A stretch of DNA of 64,000 nt from Serratia proteamaculans (GTDB taxonomy: Bacteria > Pseudomonadota > Gammaproteobacteria > Enterobacterales > Enterobacteriaceae): assembly GCF_013337185.1 (NCBI RefSeq), contig NZ_SWDE01000004.1:124001-188000 (forward strand), written 5' to 3'. A program made the position numbers and the translations under genes. The stretch's first letter is position 1; every line of letters begins with the position of its first letter. Below are positions 43,565 through 59,630 of this stretch, in pieces. The notes below the pieces were generated by a model. That model was not told where the DNA came from, ran no database searches, and saw only the letters and a list, made by a program, of their open reading frames with translations.

Positions 43565-44692
43565 ATGCAGGCACAATCACCGTTATCACGCTACCAGCGG
43601 CTGCTTGCTGCGGGAGAATACCAGGCCGATGAAGTCCAAATGAAGGCCGTGACTCAACTGGATCATATCTATCAGGCATTGCAGCAGACGCCTGTGGTCA
43701 GTGCGCCGGCCGTGGGCCTGCGCGGCAAGCTGAACCGTTGGCTGGGCAAGAGCAATGAAACGACTCAGCAGCGTCCGGCCCAGGGCTTATATATGTGGGG
43801 CGGCGTTGGACGCGGCAAGACCTGGCTGATGGACATGTTCTTCCAGAGCCTGCCGGGGGATCGCAAGCTGCGGCTGCATTTCCACCGTTTTATGCTGCGG
43901 GTGCACGAAGAACTGACCGAACTGCAGGGGCAGGAAAACCCACTTGAAATCATCGCTGATGGTTTCAAGGCGCAGACCGACGTGCTGTGTTTCGACGAGT
44001 TCTTTGTTTCCGATATCACCGACGCCATGCTGTTGGCAACGCTGTTGCAGGCGCTGTTTGCCCGTGGCATCACGCTGGTGGCAACCTCCAATATTCCGCC
44101 GAACGATCTGTACCGCAACGGCCTGCAGCGGGCGCGCTTCCTGCCGGCGATCGATCTGATTAACGAATTCTGTGACGTGATGAATGTCGACGCCGGTATT
44201 GATTATCGCCTGCGCACTTTGACTCAGGCACATTTGTATTTGACGCCGCTTGATGAACAGACCCGGCTGACCATGGACCGGATGTTTGTGAAGCTGGCCG
44301 GCAAGCAAGGAGAGGCGGCGCCGATATTGCAGATCAATCATCGGCCGTTGCAGGCGATCAACGCGGTAGACGGCGTGCTGGCAGTCGATTTTCACACGTT
44401 GTGCGAAGAGGCGCGTAGCCAGTTGGACTATATTGCCCTGTCGCGCCTGTACCACAGCGTGATCCTGTATAATGTGCGGGTGATGGGGCCGCTGAAGGAA
44501 AATACTGCGCGTCGCTTCCTGGCATTGGTCGATGAATTTTACGAACGTCACGTCAAACTGGTGATCGCTGCCGAAGCGTCGATGTTCGATATCTACCAGG
44601 GCGAGCGGCTGAAGTTCGAGTACCAGCGCTGCCTGTCGCGGCTGCAAGAAATGCAGAGCGAGGAGTATCTGAAGTTGCCGCATCTGCCGTGA
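43565..44692 (+). CDS. zapE: ZapE (YhcM), AFG1-like ATPase of cell division
   Basis: A 375-residue AFG1-type P-loop ATPase. Walker A is GGVGRGKTWLMDMFF, Walker B VLCFDEFFVSDI, and sensor residues appear in TSNIPPNDLYRNGLQR. It is recruited late to the Z-ring under anaerobic or thermal stress. Upstream of rplM as in E. coli. Confidence 0.96.
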   Translation: MQAQSPLSRYQRLLAAGEYQADEVQMKAVTQLDHIYQALQQTPVVSAPAVGLRGKLNRWLGKSNETTQQRPAQGLYMWGGVGRGKTWLMDMFFQSLPGDRKLRLHFHRFMLRVHEELTELQGQENPLEIIADGFKAQTDVLCFDEFFVSDITDAMLLATLLQALFARGITLVATSNIPPNDLYRNGLQRARFLPAIDLINEFCDVMNVDAGIDYRLRTLTQAHLYLTPLDEQTRLTMDRMFVKLAGKQGEAAPILQINHRPLQAINAVDGVLAVDFHTLCEEARSQLDYIALSRLYHSVILYNVRVMGPLKENTARRFLALVDEFYERHVKLVIAAEASMFDIYQGERLKFEYQRCLSRLQEMQSEEYLKLPHLP

Positions 44693-44768
44693 CGTCCAGG
44701 GGACCCAGACCGCTGGCGTCCCCGGTTTTCCGCCATTGGCGTTTAATTGCGTTTCTATTCAAAAAGCG

Positions 44769-44800
44769 TTCGATCTTTGTGAGCGACTTCTCTATAATCT
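44769..44800 (+). promoter_or_regulatory. Promoter of rplM-rpsI with long leader
   Basis: A perfect -10 TATAAT at 44793-44798 with a TTCGAT-like -35 about 18 bases upstream. It would leave a leader of roughly 160 bases before rplM, rich in structure around AAAGTTTTTTTCCCAAAAACTTTTT (pairing AAGTTTTT/AAAAACTTT). A long leader suits autogenous control by ribosomal protein L13, which is inference here. Confidence 0.65.
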
Positions 44801-44901
44801 TGCGACCCCACGTTACAACAAAGTTTTTTTCCCAAAAACTTTTTAGTGCCGGCAATGGCTATTCGAAGGGGTAGGTTTGCTGGACTTGTATGGTCGTGTG
44901 A

Positions 44902-45396
<495 letters not shown>

Positions 45397-45408
45397 TCGG
45401 GATTATAG

Positions 45409-45804
<396 letters not shown>

Positions 45805-46140
45805 TTTTTTACTGCCTCGGCAGTGGAATTTACGCCAAAAACCCGGTGCTTCACCGGGTTTTTTTATGCCTGAAAATCAACTTGTCGCTACTAAAATCTT
45901 TGGTATATCAGACAATTCAATACGAAATCACCGCACAGCCCCCACAAAACAAGCAAAATCTGGTAAACTATCATCCACTTTTGCGCCTGTTCGCCATGCA
46001 GCAGTTATCAGTCTACCTCCGAGGCCGTTTTTCTGACCTAAGGTTTCGCTGCAAGTTGCTGGCCTGCGGTCAAGATCATTCAGGATAGCAGCCTGTCAGT
46101 TGGCTATTCGCAGTATTTTCTAGATAACTTGGAGGTTTTC
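45805..46140 (+). promoter_or_regulatory. rpsI-sspA intergenic region with candidate sspA promoter
   Basis: These 336 bases hold the rpsI terminator and then sspA control DNA. A TAAACT -10-like hexamer (45964-45969) in CTGGTAAACTATCATCC resembles the E. coli sspA promoter region as I recall it. The start codon lies about 170 bases downstream, so the leader is long. No gene is seen. Confidence 0.5.
45836..45866 (+). terminator. Terminator of rplM-rpsI
   Basis: A 7-bp stem (ACCCGGT/ACCGGGT) with a 5-base loop, flanked by an A run and followed by seven T. Textbook intrinsic terminator. Confidence 0.92.
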
Positions 46141-46782
46141 ATGGCTGTCGCTGCCAACAAACGTTCGGTAATGACGCTGTTCTCTGGCCCGACCGACATT
46201 TTTAGCCATCAAGTACGTATCGTACTGGCGGAGAAAGGTGTCAGCGTTGAGATTGAGCAGGTTGAGTTGGATAACCTGCCGCAGGATCTGATTGACCTCA
46301 ATCCGTACCAGACGGTGCCTACCCTGGTCGATCGCGAACTGACCCTGTATGAATCCCGTATCATCATGGAATACCTCGATGAGCGTTTCCCGCACCCACC
46401 ATTGATGCCGGTCTACCCGGTTGCTCGTGGTGAGAGCCGCCTGATGATGCTGCGTATCGAGAAAAACTGGTATTCGCTGATGTACAAAATCGAGCAGAGC
46501 AACGGTCAGGAAGCTGAATCAGCTCGCCGTCAACTGCGCGAAGAACTGCTGGCGATTGCCCCTATCTTTGGTCAGACCCCGTACTTCATGAGCGAAGAGT
46601 TCAGCCTGGTGGATTGCTACCTGGCGCCGCTGCTGTGGCGTTTGCCGCAGTTGGGCATTGAACTGAGCGGTGCCGGTTCCAAAGAGCTGAAAGGCTACAT
46701 GACTCGCGTGTTCGAGCGTGACGCCTTCCTGGCCTCCCTGACCGAAGCCGAGCGCGAAATGCGCCTGCAGACTCGGGGCTAA
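46141..46782 (+). CDS. sspA: SspA, stringent starvation protein A
   Basis: A 213-residue GST-fold protein without GST activity (MTLFSGPTDIFSHQVRIVLAEKG, YQTVPTLVDRELTLYESRIIMEYLDERFPHPPLMPV). It binds RNA polymerase during starvation and acid stress. The ATG at 46141 follows TTGGAGG and gives the E. coli start; a GTG-like extension of four codons is not needed. It is followed by sspB after five bases. Confidence 0.97.
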   Translation: MAVAANKRSVMTLFSGPTDIFSHQVRIVLAEKGVSVEIEQVELDNLPQDLIDLNPYQTVPTLVDRELTLYESRIIMEYLDERFPHPPLMPVYPVARGESRLMMLRIEKNWYSLMYKIEQSNGQEAESARRQLREELLAIAPIFGQTPYFMSEEFSLVDCYLAPLLWRLPQLGIELSGAGSKELKGYMTRVFERDAFLASLTEAEREMRLQTRG

Positions 46783-46787
46783 GCGTT

Positions 46788-47285
46788 ATGGATATGTCTC
46801 AGATGACTCCGCGCCGTCCGTATCTGCTGCGAGCTTTCTATGACTGGCTGTTGGACAATCAGTTGACACCGCACCTGGTGGTGGATGTGACGCGTCCTGA
46901 CGTTCTGGTGCCTATGGAATTCGCCCGTGATGGTCAGATCGTTCTGAACATCGCGCCGCGTGCAGTGGGCAACCTGGAGTTAGGCAACGACGAAGTGCAT
47001 TTCAACGCACGTTTCGGTGGTGTACCGCGTGAAGTCTCGGTGCCAATGGCAGCGGTGCTGGCGATATATGCCCGTGAAAACGGCGCAGGCACCATGTTCG
47101 AACCGGAAGCTGCCTATGAAGTGGAAGGCACGTTTGAAGGTTTGGACAATGAGACGATCCCTTCGGAAAGCCTGATGTCGGTGATTGATGGCGATCGCCC
47201 CGATCTGGATGAAGGTAACGATCCAGACGACGAGCCGCCACCGCCACCACGTGGTGGCCGCCCGGCACTGCGCGTGGTGAAATAA
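46788..47285 (+). CDS. sspB: SspB, ClpXP adaptor for SsrA-tagged proteins
   Basis: A 165-residue adaptor with an N-terminal SsrA-tag-binding domain (RRPYLLRAFYDWLLDNQLTPH), an acidic Pro-rich linker and the C-terminal ClpX-docking peptide GGRPALRVVK. It delivers stalled-ribosome products to ClpXP. The terminator at 47307-47329 follows. Confidence 0.97.
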   Translation: MDMSQMTPRRPYLLRAFYDWLLDNQLTPHLVVDVTRPDVLVPMEFARDGQIVLNIAPRAVGNLELGNDEVHFNARFGGVPREVSVPMAAVLAIYARENGAGTMFEPEAAYEVEGTFEGLDNETIPSESLMSVIDGDRPDLDEGNDPDDEPPPPPRGGRPALRVVK

Positions 47286-47306
47286 TCCCGCAGCGGTGAA
47301 CAGTAA

Positions 47307-47329
47307 AGGTCGCTTCGGCGACCTTTTTT
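47307..47329 (+). terminator. Terminator of sspAB
   Basis: A 7-bp perfect stem (AGGTCGC/GCGACCT) with a TTCG tetraloop, followed by six T. Strong intrinsic terminator 21 bases past sspB. Confidence 0.93.
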
Positions 47330-47352
47330 ATGGCTTGCGATCCGGGAAACCG

Positions 47353-47832
47353 TCAGCTTTTCAGTGACGCAATGCAGGCATCTCGCGGGGCGCTGAGGTC
47401 TCCGATACGCACGGTGGTGAGTGCGTGGGTCGCGCGCTGTTTAAACGAGGTAATGGCTGTGTCGCCTTGCACTTCAGGGGGCGCGGTACAGATGTCGTTG
47501 ATGGGCAGGTTATTGCCCTTGTCGAGGGCATGCAGCACCGCGGCCGGGTTGTAGGCCAATGCAAAGGACAGGGCGGATTTGATGTCGGTGGTGAAGGCTG
47601 CGTTACCGCCATCGGCCAGTTTGGGGGCCAGCGCGATCCAGCTGTCGTCACCCAGTTTGATGCTGTTTTCTACCGCCGCAAGCTGGCCTGCCTTGGCCAG
47701 TTGAGCGACTACCGGTGCCGCACCGCGTGCTTCAATATTGTAACCCACTTCTTGCGGATCCAGCGACGAAGCCAGTGAGTTGAAGCTGACAACCAGCAGA
47801 GCGCCGGTTAACAAGGGAATAGGCAATTTCAT
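47353..47832 (-). CDS. Unknown exported (periplasmic) protein
   Basis: A 159-residue precursor: signal peptide (residues ~1-22, ending SLAS), then a helical protein with two Cys (ICTAPPEVQ and RDACIASLKS) about 35 residues apart that probably form a disulfide. No family is recognised. It is a single gene with no operon partner, placed between sspB and gltD. The sequence looks like a normal, compositionally native gene, so it is likely expressed; its role cannot be read from sequence. Confidence 0.78.
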   Translation of the reverse strand: MKLPIPLLTGALLVVSFNSLASSLDPQEVGYNIEARGAAPVVAQLAKAGQLAAVENSIKLGDDSWIALAPKLADGGNAAFTTDIKSALSFALAYNPAAVLHALDKGNNLPINDICTAPPEVQGDTAITSFKQRATHALTTVRIGDLSAPRDACIASLKS

Positions 47833-47954
47833 GGTGAACTATCCTTATCAAGATATCAGGCACGACCGCGCCAGTCAGTGATGCTAACTGAATACTATAG
47901 CGCTTCAGGCGTTGTGCTGTGGGGGAGGTTGTTACAAAGCGTGTGGTTGACGAG

Positions 47955-47994
47955 GAAAAAACGAAGGGCCCGGCAGATCAACTGCGGGCCCTTT
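47955..47994 (-). terminator. Terminator of gltBD
   Basis: The stem (AAGGGCCCG/CGGGCCCTT, 9 bp, extended by GCAG/CTGC) is followed on the minus strand by CGTTTTTTCC. It lies about 20 bases past the gltD stop. Confidence 0.9.
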
Positions 47995-48014
47995 GGGGAA
48001 AAGCGAGCGGAAGA

Positions 48015-53904
<5,890 letters not shown>

Positions 53905-54597
53905 ATCAGTGAACCTCCCCAGGCTCTGCGTGACTCTCACAACCCACTGCGAGCGGCTTCTTAATTTCAGGCAGAAGTCCAATCAGCAAGGTTAATAGCG
54001 CCGATCTGCTTTTCCGCCCTCCGTTAATGGCCTCTCGTGACGGTTCTCACAAGTGGTAAATGACTTGTTTTAAGAGGGAGTCTTAAATTACTGCATAAAT
54101 ATGACGAGACGTTTGCCCGTCCAGAAAGCTTCCAGCGGACTTCCAACTTAGCGAGAAAGAATACGCAGGTCAACTATAGGCCTAAGGGGGTTTCTTATGG
54201 GATTTATTGCACTCAATTTATTGATATTTAATATGTTATATCAGTTTTTGAGCTTACGCAGAAGAGCTGTAACCCCCGGAGAAATGTGAGCTGTCTCACT
54301 ATAGTGCAACGCCTGAATCTCTGCACCATGCTAGTGCGGGTGGGAATGTCGGAGTTTTATTCTAATAAGTCATTCTTTTTCGTTGTTTATAACTATTTTT
54401 CATCGCTTTGTCATATTGACGTGAACGGTTGCGTGAGGATAAGAAAAATTCATCTCGGGCAGAGTGATTTTATTTGCATTTATAATGAATAGTTATGCTT
54501 GGTGAAGCCTTGCGGGGAAAGCGTTGATCTCTGTCATCGCGGGAAAAGCCGTTTCTTATTAGCATCACGGGCTTTGAGCACAGAGACCTCCAAGATT
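53905..54597. promoter_or_regulatory. gltB-yhcC divergent regulatory region
   Basis: This long region between two divergent genes carries several AT-rich tracts (about 54060-54110 and 54190-54500). A TGCATAAATATGAC segment near 54091-54104 weakly resembles an ArgR half-site pair; this is low confidence. Known gltBD control in E. coli involves Lrp and IHF, consistent with a long AT-rich region. No gene or RNA is convincing within it. Confidence 0.45.
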
Positions 54598-55536
54598 ATG
54601 CAGTTGCCGCAATTAGTCAATATGTTTGGCGCCGATCTTCAGCGCCGCTACGGTGAAAAGATCCATAAACTCACGCTGCATGGCGGTTTCAGTTGCCCGA
54701 ACCGCGATGGCACGCTGGGGCGCGGCGGCTGTACCTTCTGCAATGTGGCCTCTTTCGCCGATGAACAGATGCAGCAGCAAAGTATCGCCGAGCAGTTGGC
54801 ACTGCAGGCGCTCAGAGTCAATCGCGCCAAGCGCTATCTGGCCTATTTCCAGGCCTATACCAGTACTTATGCCGAAGTGAGCCTGCTGGCACAGATGTAT
54901 CGGCAGGCGCTGGCGCAGGCGGATATGGTCGGTATCTGCGTCGGCACGCGTCCGGACTGTGTGCCGCCCGCCGCGCTGGATCTGTTGGCGGGTTACCTTG
55001 AACAGGGCTATGAGGTGTGGCTGGAGCTGGGGCTACAGACCGCGCACGATAAAACACTGAAACGCATCAATCGCGGCCATGATTTCTCCTGTTATCAGCA
55101 CACCGCCCGGCTGGCACGTGAACGCGGGTTGAAGGTCTGCAGCCACCTGATTGTTGGGCTGCCGGGGGAAACGGCCGCAGACCATCTGGCGACCCTGCAG
55201 CGGGTGGTGGACAGCGGCGTGGACGGCATCAAGCTGCATCCGCTGCATATCGTGACCGGCAGCACCCTGGCGCGGGCCTGGCAGGCTGGGCGTTTGCCTG
55301 AATTGGCGCTCGAGGAGTATGCCCGCAGCGCCGGTGAGATGATCCGCCATACGCCGAAAGAGGTGGTGTATCACCGTATCTCCGCCAGCGCACGCCGGCC
55401 GACGCTGTTGGCACCATTATGGTGCGAAAACCGGTGGAACGGCATGCAGGCGGTGGGGGGCTATCTGCAACACCATGGCGGCCAGGGCAGCGCATTGGCA
55501 GAAAAGCAGCAATATCGCCCTTGCGCACTGTTTTGA
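54598..55536 (+). CDS. yhcC: YhcC, radical SAM protein
   Basis: A 312-residue radical SAM protein. The cluster motif appears as CPNRDGTLGRGGCTFC (Elp3/YhcC-type spacing CX10CX2C), and the barrel includes CVGTRPDCVPP and LELGLQTAHDKTLKRINRGHD. Function unsettled; relatives act on tRNA. The ATG at 54598 matches the E. coli N-terminus. Upstream of arcB, as in E. coli. Confidence 0.95.
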   Translation: MQLPQLVNMFGADLQRRYGEKIHKLTLHGGFSCPNRDGTLGRGGCTFCNVASFADEQMQQQSIAEQLALQALRVNRAKRYLAYFQAYTSTYAEVSLLAQMYRQALAQADMVGICVGTRPDCVPPAALDLLAGYLEQGYEVWLELGLQTAHDKTLKRINRGHDFSCYQHTARLARERGLKVCSHLIVGLPGETAADHLATLQRVVDSGVDGIKLHPLHIVTGSTLARAWQAGRLPELALEEYARSAGEMIRHTPKEVVYHRISASARRPTLLAPLWCENRWNGMQAVGGYLQHHGGQGSALAEKQQYRPCALF

Positions 55537-55628
55537 TTTGCAATCTTTCCCACACTTCGGCGTTTGCTTTCTTATCTCCTCGGGGTTTTACGGTATGATT
55601 TACAAGATTCTGTCTGATGGGAGCGGCT

Positions 55629-57968
55629 ATGAAGCAAATCCGGGTGTTAGCCCAGTACTACGTTGATTTAATGGTAAAACTGGGGCTGGTGCGCTTTTCG
55701 CTGCTGCTGGCATCGGCGCTGGTGGTGCTGGCGATGGTGGTACAGATGGCGGTCACCATGCTGCTGCGCGGGGAAGTAGAAAGCATCGACGTGGTGCGTT
55801 CCATCTTCTTCGGCCTGCTGATTACGCCGTGGGCGGTCTACTTTCTTTCGGTGGTGGTCGAACAGCTTGAGGAGTCACGCCAGCGCCTGACGCGGCTGGT
55901 GGATAAGCTTGAAGAGATGCGCCACCGCGACCTGGAGCTGAACCAACAGCTCAAGGACAACATCAGCCAACTGAATCAGGAAATTGCCGACCGTATCAAG
56001 GCGGAAGAAGAACGTCAGCAGGTGATGGACAAACTGACGGGAGAGATGGAGCAGCGCGAACTGGCGCAGATCGAACTGGGCCAGCAGTCGGCGTTATTGC
56101 GTTCCTTCCTCGATGCCTCACCGGATCTGGTCTATTACCGCAATGAAGACAAAGAGTTCTCCGGCTGTAACCGGGCGATGGAACTGCTGACCGGCAAAAG
56201 CGAAAAGCAGTTGATCGGTCTGACCCCCTTTGACGTCTATGGTCAGGAAATTGCCGAGAAGGTGATCGAAACCGACGAGAAAGTGTTCCGTCACAACGTC
56301 TCACTGACCTACGAACAGTGGCTGGTTTACCCGGATGGTCGCAAGGCCTGTTTTGAGCTGCGCAAGGTGCCGTTTTACGACCGCGTGGGCAAACGCCACG
56401 GCCTTATGGGCTTTGGCCGCGATATAACCGAGCGTAAGCGCTATCAGGACGCGCTGGAGAACGCCAGCCGGGACAAGACCACCTTTATCTCAACGATCAG
56501 CCACGAGCTTCGTACGCCGCTTAACGGCATCGTCGGCCTGAGTCGCATTCTGCTCGACACCGAGTTAAACGATGAACAGCTGAAATACCTCAAAACCATC
56601 CATGTCAGCGCCATCACGCTGGGTAATATCTTTAATGACATTATCGAGATGGACAAACTCGAGCGTCGAAAAGTGCAGCTCGACAATCAACCGGTGGACT
56701 TTACCGGCTTCCTGGCCGATCTGGAAAACCTCTCCGGCCTGCTGGTACAGCCGAAAGGACTGCAGTTTGTGATGGAGCCGCAACAACCGCTGCCGCAACA
56801 AATTATTGCCGATGGCACCCGCCTGCGGCAGATCCTGTGGAACCTGATCGGCAACGCGGTGAAGTTTACCCCGCAGGGGCAAATCGTGGTGCGCGTGCGG
56901 CGTGAAGAGCAGGATCGGCTGGTGTTTGAAGTGGAAGACTCCGGCATGGGTATTCCGCAGGATGAACAGGACAAGATCTTCGCCATGTATTATCAGGTGA
57001 AGGATCAGCACGGCGGCCGTCCGGCGACGGGAACCGGCATTGGGCTGGCGGTTTCCAAGCGTCTGGCGCAGAGCATGGGCGGTGATATCACCGTCAGCAG
57101 CGTGCAGGGGCAGGGTTCTTGCTTCACCTTATCCATCAAGGCACCGGCGGTGCAGGAAGCGGAAAGTGAAACCGCAGTCGAAGAGGAACTGCCATTGCCG
57201 GCGCTGCATATCCTGCTGGTGGAAGATATTGAGCTGAACGTGATTGTGGCGCGTTCGGTGCTGGAGAAGCTGGGCAACAGCGTTGAAGTGGCGATGAACG
57301 GCCAGGATGCGCTGGCCATGTTTGATCCGGACGAGTTCGATCTGGTGCTGCTGGACATCCAGTTGCCGGATATGACCGGGCTGGATATTGCCCGGATACT
57401 GCGTGAGCGCTATGCCGGGCAGGCCCTGCCGCCGCTGGTTGCGCTGACTGCCAACGTGCTGAAAGACAAAAAAGAGTACCTGGACGCGGGAATGGACGAT
57501 GTGCTGAGCAAGCCGCTGTCGGTACCGGCGCTGACCAAAGTGATTAAACAGTACTGGGATCATCAACCCTCTCACACCACAAAGAAAACGGAGCAAAAGA
57601 CGATGAAGATTAATGAGTCTTTACTGGATACCACCATGCTGGAACAGTATATGGACCTGGTGGGGCCGCAGTTGATTCATCAGAGCCTGGAGATGTTTGA
57701 GCAGATGATGCCGGGTTATCTGGCGGTGCTGGATTCCAACATGACGGCGCGCGACCAGAAAGGCATCACGGAAGAGGGGCATAAAATCAAAGGGGCCGCC
57801 GGCTCGGTTGGCCTGCGTCATCTGCAACAGATTGCACAGCAAATTCAAACCCCGACGCTGCCGGCGTGGTGGGATAACGTGCAAGATTGGGTTGATGAGT
57901 TGAAGCAGGAATGGCGCAATGATGTGCAGGTACTGCGTGAGTGGGTAGCGGAAGCTGAAAAAAAATGA
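55629..57968 (+). CDS. arcB: ArcB, anoxic redox sensor kinase
   Basis: A 779-residue hybrid kinase: two membrane helices (residues ~22-75), leucine-zipper linker (residues ~78-140), PAS domain (FLDASPDLVYYRNEDKEFSG), HisKA with the phospho-His in TISHELRTPLNG, ATPase, receiver with Asp in VLLDIQLPDMTG, and C-terminal Hpt with His in GHKIKGAAGSVG. It senses quinone redox state and phosphorylates ArcA. ATG 55629 chosen; an upstream in-frame ATG at 55617 adds four residues. The 3' end overlaps the tail of arcZ on the other strand. Confidence 0.98.
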   Translation: MKQIRVLAQYYVDLMVKLGLVRFSLLLASALVVLAMVVQMAVTMLLRGEVESIDVVRSIFFGLLITPWAVYFLSVVVEQLEESRQRLTRLVDKLEEMRHRDLELNQQLKDNISQLNQEIADRIKAEEERQQVMDKLTGEMEQRELAQIELGQQSALLRSFLDASPDLVYYRNEDKEFSGCNRAMELLTGKSEKQLIGLTPFDVYGQEIAEKVIETDEKVFRHNVSLTYEQWLVYPDGRKACFELRKVPFYDRVGKRHGLMGFGRDITERKRYQDALENASRDKTTFISTISHELRTPLNGIVGLSRILLDTELNDEQLKYLKTIHVSAITLGNIFNDIIEMDKLERRKVQLDNQPVDFTGFLADLENLSGLLVQPKGLQFVMEPQQPLPQQIIADGTRLRQILWNLIGNAVKFTPQGQIVVRVRREEQDRLVFEVEDSGMGIPQDEQDKIFAMYYQVKDQHGGRPATGTGIGLAVSKRLAQSMGGDITVSSVQGQGSCFTLSIKAPAVQEAESETAVEEELPLPALHILLVEDIELNVIVARSVLEKLGNSVEVAMNGQDALAMFDPDEFDLVLLDIQLPDMTGLDIARILRERYAGQALPPLVALTANVLKDKKEYLDAGMDDVLSKPLSVPALTKVIKQYWDHQPSHTTKKTEQKTMKINESLLDTTMLEQYMDLVGPQLIHQSLEMFEQMMPGYLAVLDSNMTARDQKGITEEGHKIKGAAGSVGLRHLQQIAQQIQTPTLPAWWDNVQDWVDELKQEWRNDVQVLREWVAEAEKK

Positions 57969-58071
57969 CCCCGACCTAGGCCGGGGTGCGCGAATATTGC
58001 GCCAACACCAGGGAAATTGTGAACCTGCGTATTGGTTTTAATGTTCTGGTCGAGCAGGTTGTAGATAATTC
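57959..58071 (-). ncRNA. arcZ: ArcZ (RyhA/SraH), Hfq-dependent small RNA
   Basis: On the minus strand between elbB and arcB the sequence TTTCCCTGGTGTTGGCGCA, then TATTCGCGCACCCCGG, matches the processed 3' part of E. coli ArcZ as I recall it. A terminator stem (ACCCCG...CGGGGT) and TCATTTTTTT tail end inside the arcB 3' codons. A TATGAT -10 (58078-58083) and TTACAT -35 about 18 bases upstream set the 5' end at about 58071. ArcZ activates rpoS translation and represses many mRNAs; in E. coli its gene is repressed by ArcA-P and it destabilises arcB mRNA. Location and core sequence are strong evidence; the 5' end is approximate. Confidence 0.92.
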
Positions 58072-58205
58072 CTAAACATCATACAGCCAACAACATAGCA
58101 AATGTAAGCGCTCTTGTTAGAAGATTCATTAAAATGTGTGATGTAGATTAGTGTTTGTCAACTCAGAGCACTTACCAGTTGACAGTAGCGACAGGAGGAA
58201 GGGTG

Positions 58206-58859
58206 ATGAAAAACGTTGGCGTAGTGCTGAGTGGCTGTGGGGTTTATGACGGTACGGAGATCCATGAAGCCGTCCTGACGCTGCTGGCGTTGGACCGGGC
58301 GGGGGCGCAGGCGGTGTGCTTTGCCCCTGATAAACCTCAACTTCATGTTATTAATCATTTATCTGGCGATGAAATGCCGGAGAGTCGCAATGTTTTAGTG
58401 GAGTCCGCACGCATTGCCAGAGGCAACGTCCAGCCGCTTTCGCAGGCCGACGCCAGCCAACTCGATGCCCTGATCGTCCCCGGTGGCTTTGGTGCGGCAA
58501 AGAACCTCAGCAGTTTTGCCAGTGAAGGGGCGGAATGCTGGATTGATAAGGATTTGGCCAAGTTAACGCAGCAAATGCATAAGGCAAATAAACCAATCGG
58601 TTTTATGTGTATTGCGCCTGCCTTGCTGCCGAAGTTATTGGATCAACAAGTGCGGCTGACCATTGGCAACGATCCCGATCTTGGTGAAGTGATTGATGCC
58701 ATGGGCGGTGAGCCGGTGATTTGTCCGGTTGATGACATCGTAGTGGATGCTGAGAACAAAGTGGTGACTACGCCGGCCTATATGCTGGCGAAATCGATCG
58801 CTGAGGCGGCCAGCGGAATTGATAAGCTGGTTTCACGGGTGCTGGATTTGACTGAATGA
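58206..58859 (+). CDS. elbB: ElbB, DJ-1/PfpI-family glyoxalase-like protein
   Basis: A 217-residue class I glutamine amidotransferase-like protein ([48 protein letters not shown] with the nucleophilic Cys). Called ElbB/GlxL; reported glyoxalase III-type activity is modest. ATG 58206 follows AGGAGGAAGG. The stop overlaps mtgA by four bases. Confidence 0.95.
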   Translation: MKNVGVVLSGCGVYDGTEIHEAVLTLLALDRAGAQAVCFAPDKPQLHVINHLSGDEMPESRNVLVESARIARGNVQPLSQADASQLDALIVPGGFGAAKNLSSFASEGAECWIDKDLAKLTQQMHKANKPIGFMCIAPALLPKLLDQQVRLTIGNDPDLGEVIDAMGGEPVICPVDDIVVDAENKVVTTPAYMLAKSIAEAASGIDKLVSRVLDLTE

Positions 58860-59587
58860 GAAAATCTGCGGGCAAATCGATCTTTTCCCGGCCCTGGTTT
58901 TGGCTGAAACGCGGATTAATTACGGTGGTTGGCGCGTGGCTACTGGGGATCGTCGTCTTCGCCTTTCTGCCAGTGCCTTTTTCTGCGGTAATGGTTGAAC
59001 GGCAGGTCGGTGCCTGGCTGAGTGGCGATTTTGGCTATGTGGCGCATTCCGACTGGGTGTCGATGGACGATATTTCCCCGCAGATGGCATTGGCGGTGAT
59101 GGCGGCGGAAGATCAGAAATTCCCGGATCACTGGGGGTTTGACGTGACGGCGATAGAAAAGGCGCTTAGCCACAACGAACGCCGGCCAACACGCATCCGT
59201 GGTGCCTCTACGCTGTCCCAGCAAACGGCGAAGAACCTGTTCCTGTGGGATGGCCGCAGCTGGCTGCGTAAAGGGTTGGAGGCCGGGCTGACATCGGGGA
59301 TTGAGCTGGTGTGGACCAAGCGACGGATCCTGACGGTTTATCTGAACATCGTGGAGTTCGGCGACGGTGTCTTCGGTGTTGAGGAAGCGTCACAGCGCTT
59401 TTTCAATAAACCGGCCAAACGTCTGACGGCCTCAGAGGCGGCCTTGTTGGCGGCAGTATTGCCCAACCCGCATCGCTTCAAAGCCAATGCGCCTTCCGGC
59501 TACGTGGTACAGCGGCAGCAGTGGATCATGCGCCAGATGCGTCAGTTGGGTGGCGAAGGGTTTCTGAAAGAAAATAATCTGGATTGA
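58856..59587 (+). CDS. mtgA: MtgA, monofunctional peptidoglycan glycosyltransferase
   Basis: A 243-residue GT51 transglycosylase with one N-terminal membrane helix (residues ~20-40), [12 protein letters not shown] with the catalytic Glu, and [28 protein letters not shown]. It polymerises lipid II without transpeptidase activity. The start overlaps the elbB stop (ATGA); it faces dolP across a bidirectional hairpin. Confidence 0.97.
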   Translation: MRKSAGKSIFSRPWFWLKRGLITVVGAWLLGIVVFAFLPVPFSAVMVERQVGAWLSGDFGYVAHSDWVSMDDISPQMALAVMAAEDQKFPDHWGFDVTAIEKALSHNERRPTRIRGASTLSQQTAKNLFLWDGRSWLRKGLEAGLTSGIELVWTKRRILTVYLNIVEFGDGVFGVEEASQRFFNKPAKRLTASEAALLAAVLPNPHRFKANAPSGYVVQRQQWIMRQMRQLGGEGFLKENNLD

Positions 59588-59592
59588 GTGAG

Positions 59593-59624
59593 CTGATGCC
59601 CTCTCCCGTGGTAGAGGGCATCAG
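59593..59624. terminator. Bidirectional terminator between mtgA and dolP
   Basis: A perfect 12-bp stem (CTGATGCCCTCT/AGAGGGCATCAG) with an 8-base loop lies between two convergent genes, five bases past mtgA and just past dolP. T runs are weak on both sides, so it relies on stem strength. Confidence 0.75.
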
Positions 59625-59630
59625 ACCATT

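Noticed and set aside
43787-44683. 298-codon minus-strand open frame inside zapE
   Set aside because: The plus-strand ZapE has intact Walker motifs; the antisense frame is a shadow.
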